DNA of 12,420 bases from NCBI GenBank assembly GCA_014871545.1, contig WGSR01000022.1:1-12420 (forward strand), written 5' to 3'. Shown here in pieces: positions 1 to 7,570 of this stretch (position 1 is the stretch's first letter; the number at the start of each line of letters is the position of its first letter). The position numbers were made by a program, and so were the translations under genes. The notes under the pieces are model-generated. The model worked only from the letters and a program-made list of their open reading frames with translations, did not search any database and was not told the DNA's origin. Source of the DNA: Collinsella sp. GTDB lineage: Bacteria > Actinomycetota > Coriobacteriia > Coriobacteriales > Coriobacteriaceae.

Positions 1-881
1 CCGACGAGGAGCTCGAGGCGGCCTTTGAGCCCAATACCAAGCTCGTCTTTGGCGAGACGATCGCCAACCCCGCCCTTGCCGTGCTCGATATTGAGCGCTT
101 TGCCAAGGCCGCGCATGACCACGGCGTGCCGCTGATGGTCGATAACACCTTCCCGACGCCCGTGATGTGCCGTCCCTTTGAGTGGGGCGCCGACATCGTT
201 ACACACTCCACCACCAAGTACATGGATGGACATGCTGCCTACCTGGGCGGCGTGATCGTCGACCACGGCCAGTTTGACTGGATGGCCCATGCGGACAAGT
301 TTCCGGGTCTCACCACGCCCGATGAGAGCTACCACGGCGTGACCTATGCCGAGAAGTTCGGTCGCGAGGGCGCCTTCATCACCAAGGCAACCGCTCAGCT
401 CATGCGCGACCTCGGCCCCATGCAGAACCCGCAGGCGGCGTTTTTCTTGAACAGCTCGCTCGAGAGCCTGCATGTGCGCATGCCGCGTCATTGCGAGAAC
501 GGCCTGGCCGTTGCCAAGTTCCTGCAGAGCCATCCCAAGGTGCGTTTCGTGAGCTATCCGGGCCTGGAGGGCGATAAGTACTATGACATGGCTCAGAAGT
601 ACATGCCCAACGGTACGTGCGGCGTTGTGAGCTTTGGCTTTAACGGTGGTCGCGCAGCGGCCGAGACCTTTATGAAGAGCCTCAAGCTCGCCCAGATCGC
701 CACGCACGTGGCCGACGCCCGCACTTGCTGCCTGCATCCTGCTAACGCCACGCATCGCCAGATGAACGATGAGGAGCTCATCGCCTGTGGTATCTCCGCC
801 GACATGGTGCGCCTGTCGTGCGGCCTCGAGGACACGGCCGATCTGATTGCCGACCTTGAGCAGGCGCTCGAGCAGTGCTAG
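1..881 (+). CDS. metY: O-acetylhomoserine sulfhydrylase (MetY type), 5' truncated by the window edge
   Basis: PLP-dependent enzyme of the Cys/Met metabolism family. It would make homocysteine from O-acetylhomoserine and sulfide in the cytoplasm (methionine synthesis). The reading frame is already open at base 3; 292 codons remain, against about 425-430 residues for the family, so roughly 135 N-terminal residues lie outside. VDNTFPTP holds the PLP-contacting Asp. HSTTKY has the Schiff-base lysine at bases 216-218. The C-terminal block LHPANATHRQM (LHPAsTTHRQ in relatives) and the segment between them fit sulfhydrylase better than cystathionine gamma-synthase. SLESLHVRMPRH is also typical. A GTG at 81 is internal, not a start. 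A strong terminator follows 68 bases after the stop. Sure of the family, fairly sure of the substrate. Confidence 0.9.
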   Translation, partial: DEELEAAFEPNTKLVFGETIANPALAVLDIERFAKAAHDHGVPLMVDNTFPTPVMCRPFEWGADIVTHSTTKYMDGHAAYLGGVIVDHGQFDWMAHADKFPGLTTPDESYHGVTYAEKFGREGAFITKATAQLMRDLGPMQNPQAAFFLNSSLESLHVRMPRHCENGLAVAKFLQSHPKVRFVSYPGLEGDKYYDMAQKYMPNGTCGVVSFGFNGGRAAAETFMKSLKLAQIATHVADARTCCLHPANATHRQMNDEELIACGISADMVRLSCGLEDTADLIADLEQALEQC

Positions 882-949
882 GCTAGCGTTCGCACAAGGC
901 GCCGATGCTGGCGAAAGCTTCGGTGACCTTTCGTTCCGATTCCGTAGGC

Positions 950-995
950 GGGGCCCCAATCGCGACTGTTTGCAGGCGATTGGGGTCCCGTTTTT
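950..995 (+). terminator. Rho-independent terminator after metY
   Basis: Arms 950-962 and 977-989 pair over 13 bp with a single G-U wobble, around a 14-base loop. They are followed by a G and five T's at 991-995. The hairpin ends about 26 bases before the start codon of the MFS gene, so it separates metY from that gene, unless it acts as a read-through or attenuation point. Confidence 0.88.
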
Positions 996-1021
996 GCGTT
1001 GCGCTACTCGAAAGGATGGAT

Positions 1022-2326
1022 ATGGAGAAAACCACAGAGCAGCTGCGCCGCGAGCACATTGCCCTTGAGGGCGACACCCATGGCAAGAACAAATGGGCTA
1101 TTCTGTTTACCGTGCTCATCATGACGTTTATGTCGTGCCTGGATTCGACCGTCGTGACCGTGGCGCTGCCCGTGATGCAAAAGGAGCTGGGCGTGGGCCT
1201 CGATCGCATTCAGCTGGTAAGCTCGGTGTATCTGCTTGCGACGTGCGTGGCTATGTTGCCGTTTGGCCGTCTGGGCGACGTGCGCGGCAAGGTCGGCGTG
1301 TTCCAGCTGGGCGTCATCGTCTTTACGGTCGGTTCGCTGTTGTGCGGCCTTTCGGCCTCGCTCGAAGTTCTTATTCTGGCACGCATTGTGCAGGGTATTG
1401 GTTGCGCGGCGGCCATGGCCAACAACATGGGAATCATCACCGAGTCGTTTCCGGCGCGCGAGCGCGGTCGTGCCATGGGTATCCTCGCGACCTTCGTGGC
1501 CCTCGGCATGATGTGTGGCCCCGTGCTGGGCGGCATGCTGGTGGCAAGCTTTCCCTGGGAGAGCATCTTCCTCATCAACCTACCCATTGGCGTCATCTCG
1601 TTTATCGTGGGGCTCTACACGCTGCCGCATGTTAAGCCGGAGGCTGGCGAGCGCCCCATGTCCCTGATCGAGGCCGCTCGTCGCTGTTTTGCAAATTCGG
1701 CCTTCACCATCAACCTTGCCTGCATGCTCATTGTGTTTGTTGGCATCGGCGCATCCGAGTTTATTCTGCCGTTCTATTTTCAGGATGCGCATGGGTTTGG
1801 GTCTGGCATTTCGGGCCTGCTGTTTTTGGCGCTGCCAATGGTGAATGCCTTTATCGGCCCGCTTTCGGGTACGGTTTCGGACCGTGTCGGATGCGAGGGC
1901 CCCACGGCGGTCGGCCTGGGCGTGTACGTGTGCGGCCTCTTTGCGGTAAGCACGCTCGACGAGCACTCTTCTATCCCTGCGATCGTGTGCTGCGTCGCAT
2001 TTATGTCGTGCGGCACGTCGATTTTCCAGAGCCCTAACAACTCCCTGTATATGGGCTCGGCTCCGCGCGAGGCGCTCGGTTTTGCGGGCAGCTTGGGAAG
2101 TTTGGCGCGCTATGCTGGCATGGCACTCGGCATTACGGTGGCGTCTAATATCCTGTATGGGCAGATGAGCGTGGCGATGGGCGAGGCTGTGACCAGTATT
2201 GTTGCAGGCCGTCCGGATGTGTTCCTGTTCGGATTTCGCTCGGTGTTCTACGTGCTCATGGCTGTGGCCGCTGTGGGCTTTGCGCTCGCCATAGTGCGTT
2301 TGGTGAGGATGCGCGCCCGCCATTAG
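1022..2326 (+). CDS. MFS drug-efflux-type transporter, 12 helices
   Basis: Inner-membrane major facilitator protein of 434 residues, probably a proton-driven exporter of drugs or other small molecules. Visible motifs: LDSTVVTVALP in helix 1 (residues 40-50), motif A-like GRLGDVRGK after helix 2 (82-90), motif B-like RIVQGIG in helix 4 (121-127), antiporter motif C-like MCGPVLGG in helix 5 (164-171), and FLINLPIG (183-190). These resemble the DHA2 (EmrB/QacA) group, yet I count only about 12 hydrophobic segments rather than 14. ATG 1022 is chosen because AAAGGA at 1011-1016 lies 5 bases upstream; ATG 1016 is an alternative, and an upstream GTG at 905 would run through the terminator. No clear promoter is seen between the terminator and the start. 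The substrate cannot be read from sequence. Confidence 0.87.
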   Translation: MEKTTEQLRREHIALEGDTHGKNKWAILFTVLIMTFMSCLDSTVVTVALPVMQKELGVGLDRIQLVSSVYLLATCVAMLPFGRLGDVRGKVGVFQLGVIVFTVGSLLCGLSASLEVLILARIVQGIGCAAAMANNMGIITESFPARERGRAMGILATFVALGMMCGPVLGGMLVASFPWESIFLINLPIGVISFIVGLYTLPHVKPEAGERPMSLIEAARRCFANSAFTINLACMLIVFVGIGASEFILPFYFQDAHGFGSGISGLLFLALPMVNAFIGPLSGTVSDRVGCEGPTAVGLGVYVCGLFAVSTLDEHSSIPAIVCCVAFMSCGTSIFQSPNNSLYMGSAPREALGFAGSLGSLARYAGMALGITVASNILYGQMSVAMGEAVTSIVAGRPDVFLFGFRSVFYVLMAVAAVGFALAIVRLVRMRARH

Positions 2327-2421
2327 CTTGTGGTGGCAGGCTTGCCAAGAATCGGGCTTATCTACTGGTCTTGCAGCTTTATGGTGCGATGCGGCTTGTG
2401 GGGCGGGCGGGGGTCGGTCCG

Positions 2422-2430
2422 TGGTAGACT
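2422..2430 (+). promoter_or_regulatory. Possible extended -10 promoter of xpt
   Basis: TGG followed by TAGACT (2425-2430) fits an extended -10 element (TGn plus four of six TATAAT bases). No good -35 is seen. Transcription would start near 2437 and leave a leader of about 50 bases, too short for a purine riboswitch; none of the conserved purine-aptamer core is visible. A small CGCGG/CCGCG hairpin (2453-2457 with 2466-2470) sits just before the ribosome site. Confidence 0.33.
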
Positions 2431-2485
2431 ATCGAACAACGTTTATTAATCGCGCGGTATCGTTGCCGCGAGAAGGGGTTGCGCC

Positions 2486-3064
2486 ATGCAGGAGCTTGAG
2501 GATCGTATTCGCCATGACGGCATCGTAAAGGCCGGTAACGTCCTTAAGGTTGATGCCTTCCTCAACCACCAGTGCGACGTTGAGCTGTTCGACCACATGG
2601 GTGCCGAGTGGGCCCGTCTGTTCGAGGGTGTCGAGATCAACAAGATCCTGACGATCGAGGCTTCGGGCATTGGTATGGCCTGCATCGCAGCTCAGCATTT
2701 TGGCGGCGTGCCGGTGGTCTTTGCCAAGAAGGCCCAGTCCATCAACCTTGACGGCGAGCAGTATGCCACGACCATCTACTCCTTTACCAAGCAGAAGGAG
2801 TACCCGGTCATCGTTGGCAAGCGCTTCCTGTCCGAGGGCGATAAGGTCCTGATTATCGACGACTTTTTGGCCAATGGCTGCGCGCTCGAGGGTCTTATTA
2901 AGATCTGCGAGGCTGCGGGCGCCGAGGTTGCCGGCATTGGCATCGCCGTTGAGAAGGGCTTCCAGGGCGGCGGCGATAAGCTCCGTCAGCGCGGCTTCCG
3001 CGTTGAGAGCCTGGCCCGTATCGCCGATATGGACTGCGAGAACGGCGAGATCACCTTCGCCTAA
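2486..3064 (+). CDS. xpt: Xanthine phosphoribosyltransferase
   Basis: Cytoplasmic purine-salvage enzyme that converts xanthine and PRPP to XMP and pyrophosphate. The 192 residues match the usual length (about 190-195). N-terminal LKVDAFLNHQ (20-29) and the PRPP-binding loop VLIIDDFLANG (121-131) are characteristic, as are VPVVFAKK (75-82), YSFTKQ (98-103) and FRVESLARI (171-179). They closely resemble the Bacillus Xpt family. Start ATG 2486 follows the A/G-rich AGAAGGGG (2471-2478) at a 7-base spacing. It stands alone: MFS upstream on the same strand 159 bases away, and a perfect palindrome with a T tail directly downstream that would end its transcript. In Bacillus xpt is under a purine riboswitch; I see none here, so control would differ. 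Confidence 0.95.
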   Translation: MQELEDRIRHDGIVKAGNVLKVDAFLNHQCDVELFDHMGAEWARLFEGVEINKILTIEASGIGMACIAAQHFGGVPVVFAKKAQSINLDGEQYATTIYSFTKQKEYPVIVGKRFLSEGDKVLIIDDFLANGCALEGLIKICEAAGAEVAGIGIAVEKGFQGGGDKLRQRGFRVESLARIADMDCENGEITFA

Positions 3065-3091
3065 GCGCGCAACACAAGCGATTGGTATGCG

Positions 3092-3127
3092 ATGTGACAA
3101 AGGGACTGTCCCTTTGTCACATTTTTT
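3092..3127 (+). terminator. Perfect 31-bp palindrome with T tail; terminator for xpt and REP-like repeat
   Basis: Bases 3092-3106 are the exact reverse complement of 3108-3122, around a single centre base (3107), and T's follow at 3122-3127. As RNA it gives a stem of 13-14 bp with a tight loop plus U run, so it should work as an intrinsic terminator 27 bases after the xpt stop. Its core AAAGGGACTGTCCCTTT recurs in part in the inverted repeat at 3538-3608, which suggests a dispersed repeat family rather than a gene-specific hairpin. Confidence 0.8.
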
Positions 3128-3147
3128 GTATGAGGGGAGGTGCTGAT

Positions 3148-3528
3148 ATGGATGAGAACAAGATGGGATGGCGTGAGTATGCGCGCTATGCCGAGATGTC
3201 GGTCGAGGAGCTGGCGCACGATTGCGAGGTACAGGTGTTTCGCGCGACGGGTCCGGGCGGGCAGGGCGTGAACACGACGGACTCTGCGGTGCGCATGAAA
3301 CATGGGCCCACGGGGATTGTCGTGACGGCGCGTGAGAGCCGCAGCCAGTTTCAGAATCGCGCGAGCTGCCTGCGTAAGCTGCGCGCTGAGCTTGAGCGTC
3401 GCGGGCGTCCACCGCGTCGCCGCGTAAAGACCAAGGTGCCTCAGCGATCGCGCCAGCGGAGGCTCAACGACAAGCACTTCAATGCGATTAAAAAGGCCAA
3501 CCGTCGCAAGCCAGGCGGGGAGGAATGA
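3148..3528 (+). CDS. Small release-factor-domain protein with GGQ motif (ArfB/YaeJ-like)
   Basis: A 126-residue protein with the catalytic domain of class I release factors but no codon-recognition domain. GPGGQGVN (residues 35-42) carries the GGQ (37-39) that triggers hydrolysis of peptidyl-tRNA in the ribosomal peptidyl-transferase centre. TARESRSQFQNR (60-71) is a second family block. The C-terminal third is strongly basic (about residues 84-122), like the ArfB tail that enters the empty mRNA channel. It may therefore rescue stalled ribosomes; that role is inferred from architecture. Start ATG 3148 is chosen because GGGGAGG at 3134-3140 lies 7 bases upstream; an in-frame GTG? start at 3082 would run through the palindrome and is unlikely. 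Palindromic repeats lie on both sides, so it appears to be a single-gene unit. PrfH-type factors are an alternative, but no rtcB neighbour is seen. Confidence 0.82.
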   Translation: MDENKMGWREYARYAEMSVEELAHDCEVQVFRATGPGGQGVNTTDSAVRMKHGPTGIVVTARESRSQFQNRASCLRKLRAELERRGRPPRRRVKTKVPQRSRQRRLNDKHFNAIKKANRRKPGGEE

Positions 3529-3537
3529 TCTTCTCAA

Positions 3538-3608
3538 TAAGTTGCGGTGAAATAGGGACTGTTTTGCGGCTTTAGATGCATAAACAGTCCCCATTTCACC
3601 GCAACTTA
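3538..3608. repeat. Long inverted repeat between convergent genes (27-bp arms)
   Basis: Arms 3538-3564 and 3582-3608 pair over 27 positions with one mismatch (A at 3554), around a 17-base loop. The arms contain GGGACTGT / ACAGTCCC, also present in the palindrome at 3092-3122. It sits between the stops of the release-factor-like gene (3528) and the minus-strand lipid kinase (3616). Neither side has a good T run, so it is not a canonical intrinsic terminator, although such a hairpin could still shield 3' ends. Confidence 0.85.
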
Positions 3609-3615
3609 GGTGGGG

Positions 3616-4578
3616 TTAGCGGGTGGGGCGCCAGACGTGGAGGGCTCCACCGAGGACGTCGACCTCGATGCGCGAGGCGACAACGGGCTCGCCGTCGGCT
3701 TGGATGGGGTAGTCGGGCTCCTCGAACGTGAGCTCGGCATGACGGCAACGACGCATGCGAACCGGCGGCAGCTTGGTATGGTGGCCGTCCTTGGCCGAAA
3801 GAAACATGGGCAGGGCAACCGCACGAGGGACGGGACCGCAGGCGTAGCAGACGTCGAGTATGCCGTCGCACGGGTCGGCGTCGGGGCAGATGCGATAGCC
3901 CGAGCCATACGTGGGGCCCAGCTGAATCGCCATGATGATCGCCCTTACGCGCTCGGCGGGCGCCCCGTCAAAGCTGACTGTCATGGGGTAGTTGCGGTAG
4001 CGCAGACCAAACTGCTCCAGACCCGAGAGGGTGTAGAGCGGAGCGCCAGCGAGGCCCGTCTTTTTGCGCAGCTCGGTGGTGCCCAGGCCGATGGCGGCAT
4101 CAATACCGACGGAGAGCGTCTGGTCGTAATACTCGACGATCGCCTCGCCGCTGCCGCTTGTGGGGTTCCATGAGCGAATCCGCCCGATGTCCTGACGTTG
4201 CAGCTCACAGGTGAGCAGCGCGCCAAAATCCTTGCCGGAGAAATCTTCGATGCCGAGCGTCTGGGCAAAATCGTTGCCGGAGCCCACGGGCAGGACGGCA
4301 AGAGCGGGGCGGGCGTTCTCCTTTTGCGTCATAAGCCCGTTGACGACCTCGTGGATCACGCCGTCGCCGCCGAGTGCGATAACGGTACGATAGCCCTGAG
4401 CCTGTGCGGCAAGCTCCTTGGCATGTCCCATGCGCTCAGTCAGCACCAGGTCAAACTGGGATGAGCGCGCGGTCATGTCCAAAAAGCGCTGCAGGCGCTC
4501 AGCGACCTCGCGCGCCGCACCCGACTGGGCGGCGGGGTTGGCGATGATGAGCGTGCGACCAAAATTAGTTACGTGCAT
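3616..4578 (-). CDS. Diacylglycerol/lipid kinase family protein
   Basis: A 320-residue cytoplasmic kinase of the DAGK catalytic-domain family (DgkB, YegS, BmrU), which phosphorylates diacylglycerol or a related lipid with ATP. Visible family blocks: IIANPAAQSG (11-20), the nucleotide-binding GGDGVIHEVVNG (70-81), PVGSGNDFA (97-105), and the C-terminal IQADGEP near residue 300. Start ATG 4578 is preferred over an in-frame upstream start at 4650 because GGGAG lies 7 bases before it (plus-strand 4586-4590) and family similarity begins there. It lies 87 bases downstream of the CLC gene on the same strand, with no terminator between, so co-transcription is plausible. Its 3' end faces the inverted repeat at 3538-3608. 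The family is clear; the exact lipid substrate is not. Confidence 0.9.
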   Translation of the reverse strand: MHVTNFGRTLIIANPAAQSGAAREVAERLQRFLDMTARSSQFDLVLTERMGHAKELAAQAQGYRTVIALGGDGVIHEVVNGLMTQKENARPALAVLPVGSGNDFAQTLGIEDFSGKDFGALLTCELQRQDIGRIRSWNPTSGSGEAIVEYYDQTLSVGIDAAIGLGTTELRKKTGLAGAPLYTLSGLEQFGLRYRNYPMTVSFDGAPAERVRAIIMAIQLGPTYGSGYRICPDADPCDGILDVCYACGPVPRAVALPMFLSAKDGHHTKLPPVRMRRCRHAELTFEEPDYPIQADGEPVVASRIEVDVLGGALHVWRPTR

Positions 4579-4665
4579 GGGGCGACTCCCGGCGTATGAC
4601 GTGACGGTGCGGTCGCGCTCAGGTCGAATTGCCCCCGATTGTGGCTGCACGGCGAATACTTACGT

Positions 4666-6087
4666 CTACTCTATCAGGTCGTTGTGGCGCTCGATAGCAT
4701 CCGCTACCGTACCGCCCTCATCCACAATAAGCGAACGGCGCTTGGGTGAGATGATACGCTGGGCGGGGTACACGCCGCGGTGTCCGCCGGTTAGGTAGCT
4801 GATAAAGGCTACGATGACAAAGAACCCGGCTGCCGTGCCGTGGAACAGGTCGATGGCCATCATACAGGTGGTGATGGGCACGTTAAGGCCGGCGCAGAAA
4901 ACACCGAGCATGCCCAGCGCCGCCAGAAAGCTGGGGTCGATACCGACGAGGCAACCGATCCAGCCGCCGAGCGCCGCGCCGATGCCAAACAGGGGCGTGA
5001 CCTCGCCGCCTTGGAAGCCCGCACCCAGGGTAAGCGCCGTCACCACGAGCTTGATGGCTGCGTCGGCAAGGGTCGTGTTACCGGCGAACCCGGCGCCCGA
5101 GAGCCAGGTGGCAAGGCCGGCATACTTCCAGGCGTCGAGCATCGCGTATGCCGCGAGCACCACGAGCGCGCCCACGAGTGCGCGAGCAAGGTAGTTGGTG
5201 ATAAAGCGACCGTACAGGCTTTTGACGGTTCGAACCGACCAGGCAAAGAGGCGTGCCGTCAGACCGAAGATAATGGCGCTGATAACAACGATGGCAACCG
5301 TCCGTGGTGTCATGTTGGGAACGCTGGCGATAACATTCGCCTCGTACTCGGTTCCCAAGGCAAGCGACGTAAAGTAGCCGGTAAACGAGGCGACCAGACA
5401 GTAGATGCCCGCGGTGTAGTCGATCTTGCCGATAAAACACATCTCCATGCCAAAGAACGCGCCGGCAAGGGGCGAACCGAATACGGCGCCAAAGGCCGAC
5501 GAGATGCCGGCGAGCATGAGGTCGTGGTGGTCATGCTTTTTGAGGTGGGCGAGGCTCGAGATGTTGCTGGCGATGGTGCCGCCAATCTGCACCGCGGCTC
5601 CCTCGCGACCGGCCGATCCGCCCGTTAGGTGCGTGAGCGTGGAGCAGACGAAGGTGAGGACGGCCATGCGCATATGGATGAGGCGTGTGCCCAGAGCGGA
5701 GTCAATGACCAGGTTGTTACCGCGTTTGGCGGCAAGACCGTGGTTTTTGTACACCCATGCGGTGGCAACGCCCACAACGGGAAGCAGTGCGTAAATCCAC
5801 GCATGGTGCTCGCGATAGTCGGTGGCGATATTCAGCGAGGCCAAAAACGCCCAAGCGGCAACGCCCATGGCGAGCGAGACAATGACGACGAGCGCGAGCA
5901 ACTTGGCGCTCGCGAGTAGGTTGCGGGCGTTGCGGCGCGTGTCGGCAGCCAAGAGATGCTCGGAGCGGGTAAGTTGATGCCTGCCTGCCGTGATGACGTC
6001 GTTCAGGGAGAAAAAGCCGCCATCGTCGAGCGGCTGGGAATGATCCTGCGTTTCGTTTGCGCTTTCGGTTTTGTCGTTATGAGCCAT
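4666..6087 (-). CDS. CLC-family anion/proton antiporter, fluoride (CLC-F) type
   Basis: Multi-pass inner-membrane transporter of 473 residues. Residues 1-60 are a polar N-terminal tail, followed by the CLC core. GGSAGREGAAVQIGG (156-170) contains the gating glutamate E162. The usual GSGIP filter motif is replaced by RGNNLVID (122-129), and the GxFxP motif by GFQGGEVTPLF (357-367). As I recall the family, GNN-type filters and GGEVTP mark the CLC-F group, which exports fluoride in exchange for protons; that group usually has GREGT where this one has GREGA. Start ATG 6087 follows AAGAGGAA at a short spacing; an ATG-like start at 6114 lacks this. A minus-strand TATAAT (6122-6117) is its probable -10. 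No fluoride riboswitch is seen in the short leader. Chloride transport remains the alternative. Confidence 0.85.
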   Translation of the reverse strand: MAHNDKTESANETQDHSQPLDDGGFFSLNDVITAGRHQLTRSEHLLAADTRRNARNLLASAKLLALVVIVSLAMGVAAWAFLASLNIATDYREHHAWIYALLPVVGVATAWVYKNHGLAAKRGNNLVIDSALGTRLIHMRMAVLTFVCSTLTHLTGGSAGREGAAVQIGGTIASNISSLAHLKKHDHHDLMLAGISSAFGAVFGSPLAGAFFGMEMCFIGKIDYTAGIYCLVASFTGYFTSLALGTEYEANVIASVPNMTPRTVAIVVISAIIFGLTARLFAWSVRTVKSLYGRFITNYLARALVGALVVLAAYAMLDAWKYAGLATWLSGAGFAGNTTLADAAIKLVVTALTLGAGFQGGEVTPLFGIGAALGGWIGCLVGIDPSFLAALGMLGVFCAGLNVPITTCMMAIDLFHGTAAGFFVIVAFISYLTGGHRGVYPAQRIISPKRRSLIVDEGGTVADAIERHNDLIE

Positions 6088-6116
6088 ACGTTCCTCTTTT
6101 AGGTTGCAACGCAAGC

Positions 6117-6122
6117 ATTATA
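6117..6122 (-). promoter_or_regulatory. Probable -10 element of the CLC gene
   Basis: A perfect TATAAT on the minus strand, about 30 bases before the start codon. No convincing -35 is seen 16-18 bases upstream. The leader would be about 20-25 bases, which leaves no room for a riboswitch. Confidence 0.45.
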
Positions 6123-6234
6123 AAACGCGGTAAACGCGACGAGCCGGTGGGTTGGTTTCCATTCTGTTTCGCGGCCTACAACCGACAGGTGTATTTGCGG
6201 GTACAGGCCGAGTCGCGGTCGTGCGTCGGGGGAT

Positions 6235-6240
6235 TATACT
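6235..6240 (+). promoter_or_regulatory. Probable -10 element of moeA-mogA
   Basis: TATACT (five of six consensus bases) lies 57 bases before the moeA start in the divergent CLC/moeA gap of 210 bases. The -35 region (about 6212-6217) is GC-rich and poor. Between this site and the opposite promoter (6123-6234) I see nothing else clear. Confidence 0.4.
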
Positions 6241-6297
6241 GAGACAAGCATAAAGAATCGGCGCCCCTGTTGTGCGCCGTGACATTAAGAGGTGCAT

Positions 6298-7560
6298 ATG
6301 GCAGAGAAACTCATTCCGCTGGATGACGCACAGTCGATTGTCCTGTCGCACGTTGCTCCGACCGATCTCGTTGAGATTCCCGTGTGGCAGGCCGCCGGTC
6401 TTCCCTTGGCCGAGGACGCGGTGGCCGATATCGACATCTCGCCGTTTGCCAACAGCGCTATGGACGGATATGCCGTGCGCTCGGCGGACTTGGCGCAGGC
6501 ATCTGGCGAGGCGCCGGTGACGCTCGACGTTATCGGACACGAGGCCGCGGGCCATGTGTTTGAGGGCGCTATCGGCGCGGGCGAGGCGGTCCGCATTATG
6601 ACAGGCGCGCCGGTGCCCGAAGGTGCCGACGCCGTGGTGAAATACGAGATCGTCGATGTGCTCGACGGCGATGGCAACGAGGGCTCGCACGTTCGCTTCT
6701 CGGCGCCGGCCAAGGTAGGGGAGAACGTTCGCTCGGCTGCTGAGGAAGCCCATGCCGGCGACGTCGTGATGCGCGCTGGCGAGGTTGTGGCTCCGGCCGG
6801 CGCGGGTCTGCTGGCGAGCGCCGGATACGCGAGCGTGAAGATGCACGCTGCCCCGCGTGTGGGCATCATCTCGCTGGGCACGGAACTGGTCGCACCGAGT
6901 AAGGTGCCGGCGCGTGGTCAGATTCGCGATTCCAACTCCTCGGCGCTGATGGCCGAGGCACTCGATGCCGGCGCCGAGCCCGTGTTCTACGGCATCGCGC
7001 CCGATGATGAGCAGGCGATTGCCGAGCTGGTACATCGCGCCACGCGAGAGTGCGATTTTGTCATTACGAGCGGTGGCGCCTCGGCGGGCGATTACGATTT
7101 CGTGACGGCGCTCGTCCGGCGCGAGGGCGAGGTACTGTTTGACCGCATCTCGATGCGCCCCGGCAAGGCCATCACGTTTGGCTTGCTCGGGGGTAAGCCC
7201 TACCTGGGGCTTTCGGGCAACCCGGCCGCGGCGTATGTGGGCTTTGAGATGCTCGCCCGCCCGGCGATCCGCAAGATGCGCGGCTTTGCCGAGGGTGCGC
7301 GTCCCGTGCAACAGGCGACGCTCACACACGGCGTGAAAAAGCGACAGCATCGCCGCTTCTTCGATCGCGCCACGGTTTTGCGCGACCCCGAGACCAGTGA
7401 GCTGTTGGTGACCGAGGCCAAGACGCAGAATTCGGCGCTGCTCGGCACGATGCAGCGGTCCAACTGCCTGCTGCGTATTGACGAAGGACCGTGCGAGCTC
7501 AAGGCGGGCGACGTCGTGGATGTCGTGCGTGTCGACCTGCCCGAGGGCACGGTGTTGTAG
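6298..7560 (+). CDS. moeA: Molybdopterin molybdenumtransferase MoeA
   Basis: Cytoplasmic enzyme of 420 residues (family about 400-410) that inserts molybdate into adenylated molybdopterin to form Mo-cofactor. Family blocks: NSAMDGYAVRSADL (52-65); GAPVPEGADAVVKYE (103-117) in the N-terminal domains; then the molybdopterin-binding (MoCF) domain with GIISLGTELV (189-198), GQIRDSNS (207-214), TSGGASAGDYDFV (257-269), MRPGKAITFG (286-295) and GLSGNPAAAYVGFEM (304-318); and a C-terminal barrel (about 335-420). ATG 6298 is chosen with AAGAGG at 6287-6292, spacing 5; GTG 6292 overlaps that site. The stop codon overlaps the ribosome site of the next gene, so the two are translated from one message. 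It lies just upstream of modABC and fits a molybdenum module. Confidence 0.95.
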   Translation: MAEKLIPLDDAQSIVLSHVAPTDLVEIPVWQAAGLPLAEDAVADIDISPFANSAMDGYAVRSADLAQASGEAPVTLDVIGHEAAGHVFEGAIGAGEAVRIMTGAPVPEGADAVVKYEIVDVLDGDGNEGSHVRFSAPAKVGENVRSAAEEAHAGDVVMRAGEVVAPAGAGLLASAGYASVKMHAAPRVGIISLGTELVAPSKVPARGQIRDSNSSALMAEALDAGAEPVFYGIAPDDEQAIAELVHRATRECDFVITSGGASAGDYDFVTALVRREGEVLFDRISMRPGKAITFGLLGGKPYLGLSGNPAAAYVGFEMLARPAIRKMRGFAEGARPVQQATLTHGVKKRQHRRFFDRATVLRDPETSELLVTEAKTQNSALLGTMQRSNCLLRIDEGPCELKAGDVVDVVRVDLPEGTVL

Positions 7561-7570
7561 GAGGAAGACT

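Noticed and set aside
2327..2485. Purine riboswitch before xpt
   Set aside because: The conserved aptamer core is not present and the likely leader is only about 50 bases.
2429..3412. 327-codon minus-strand ORF over xpt and the release-factor-like gene
   Set aside because: Spans two convincing plus-strand genes and a palindromic terminator; no motifs.
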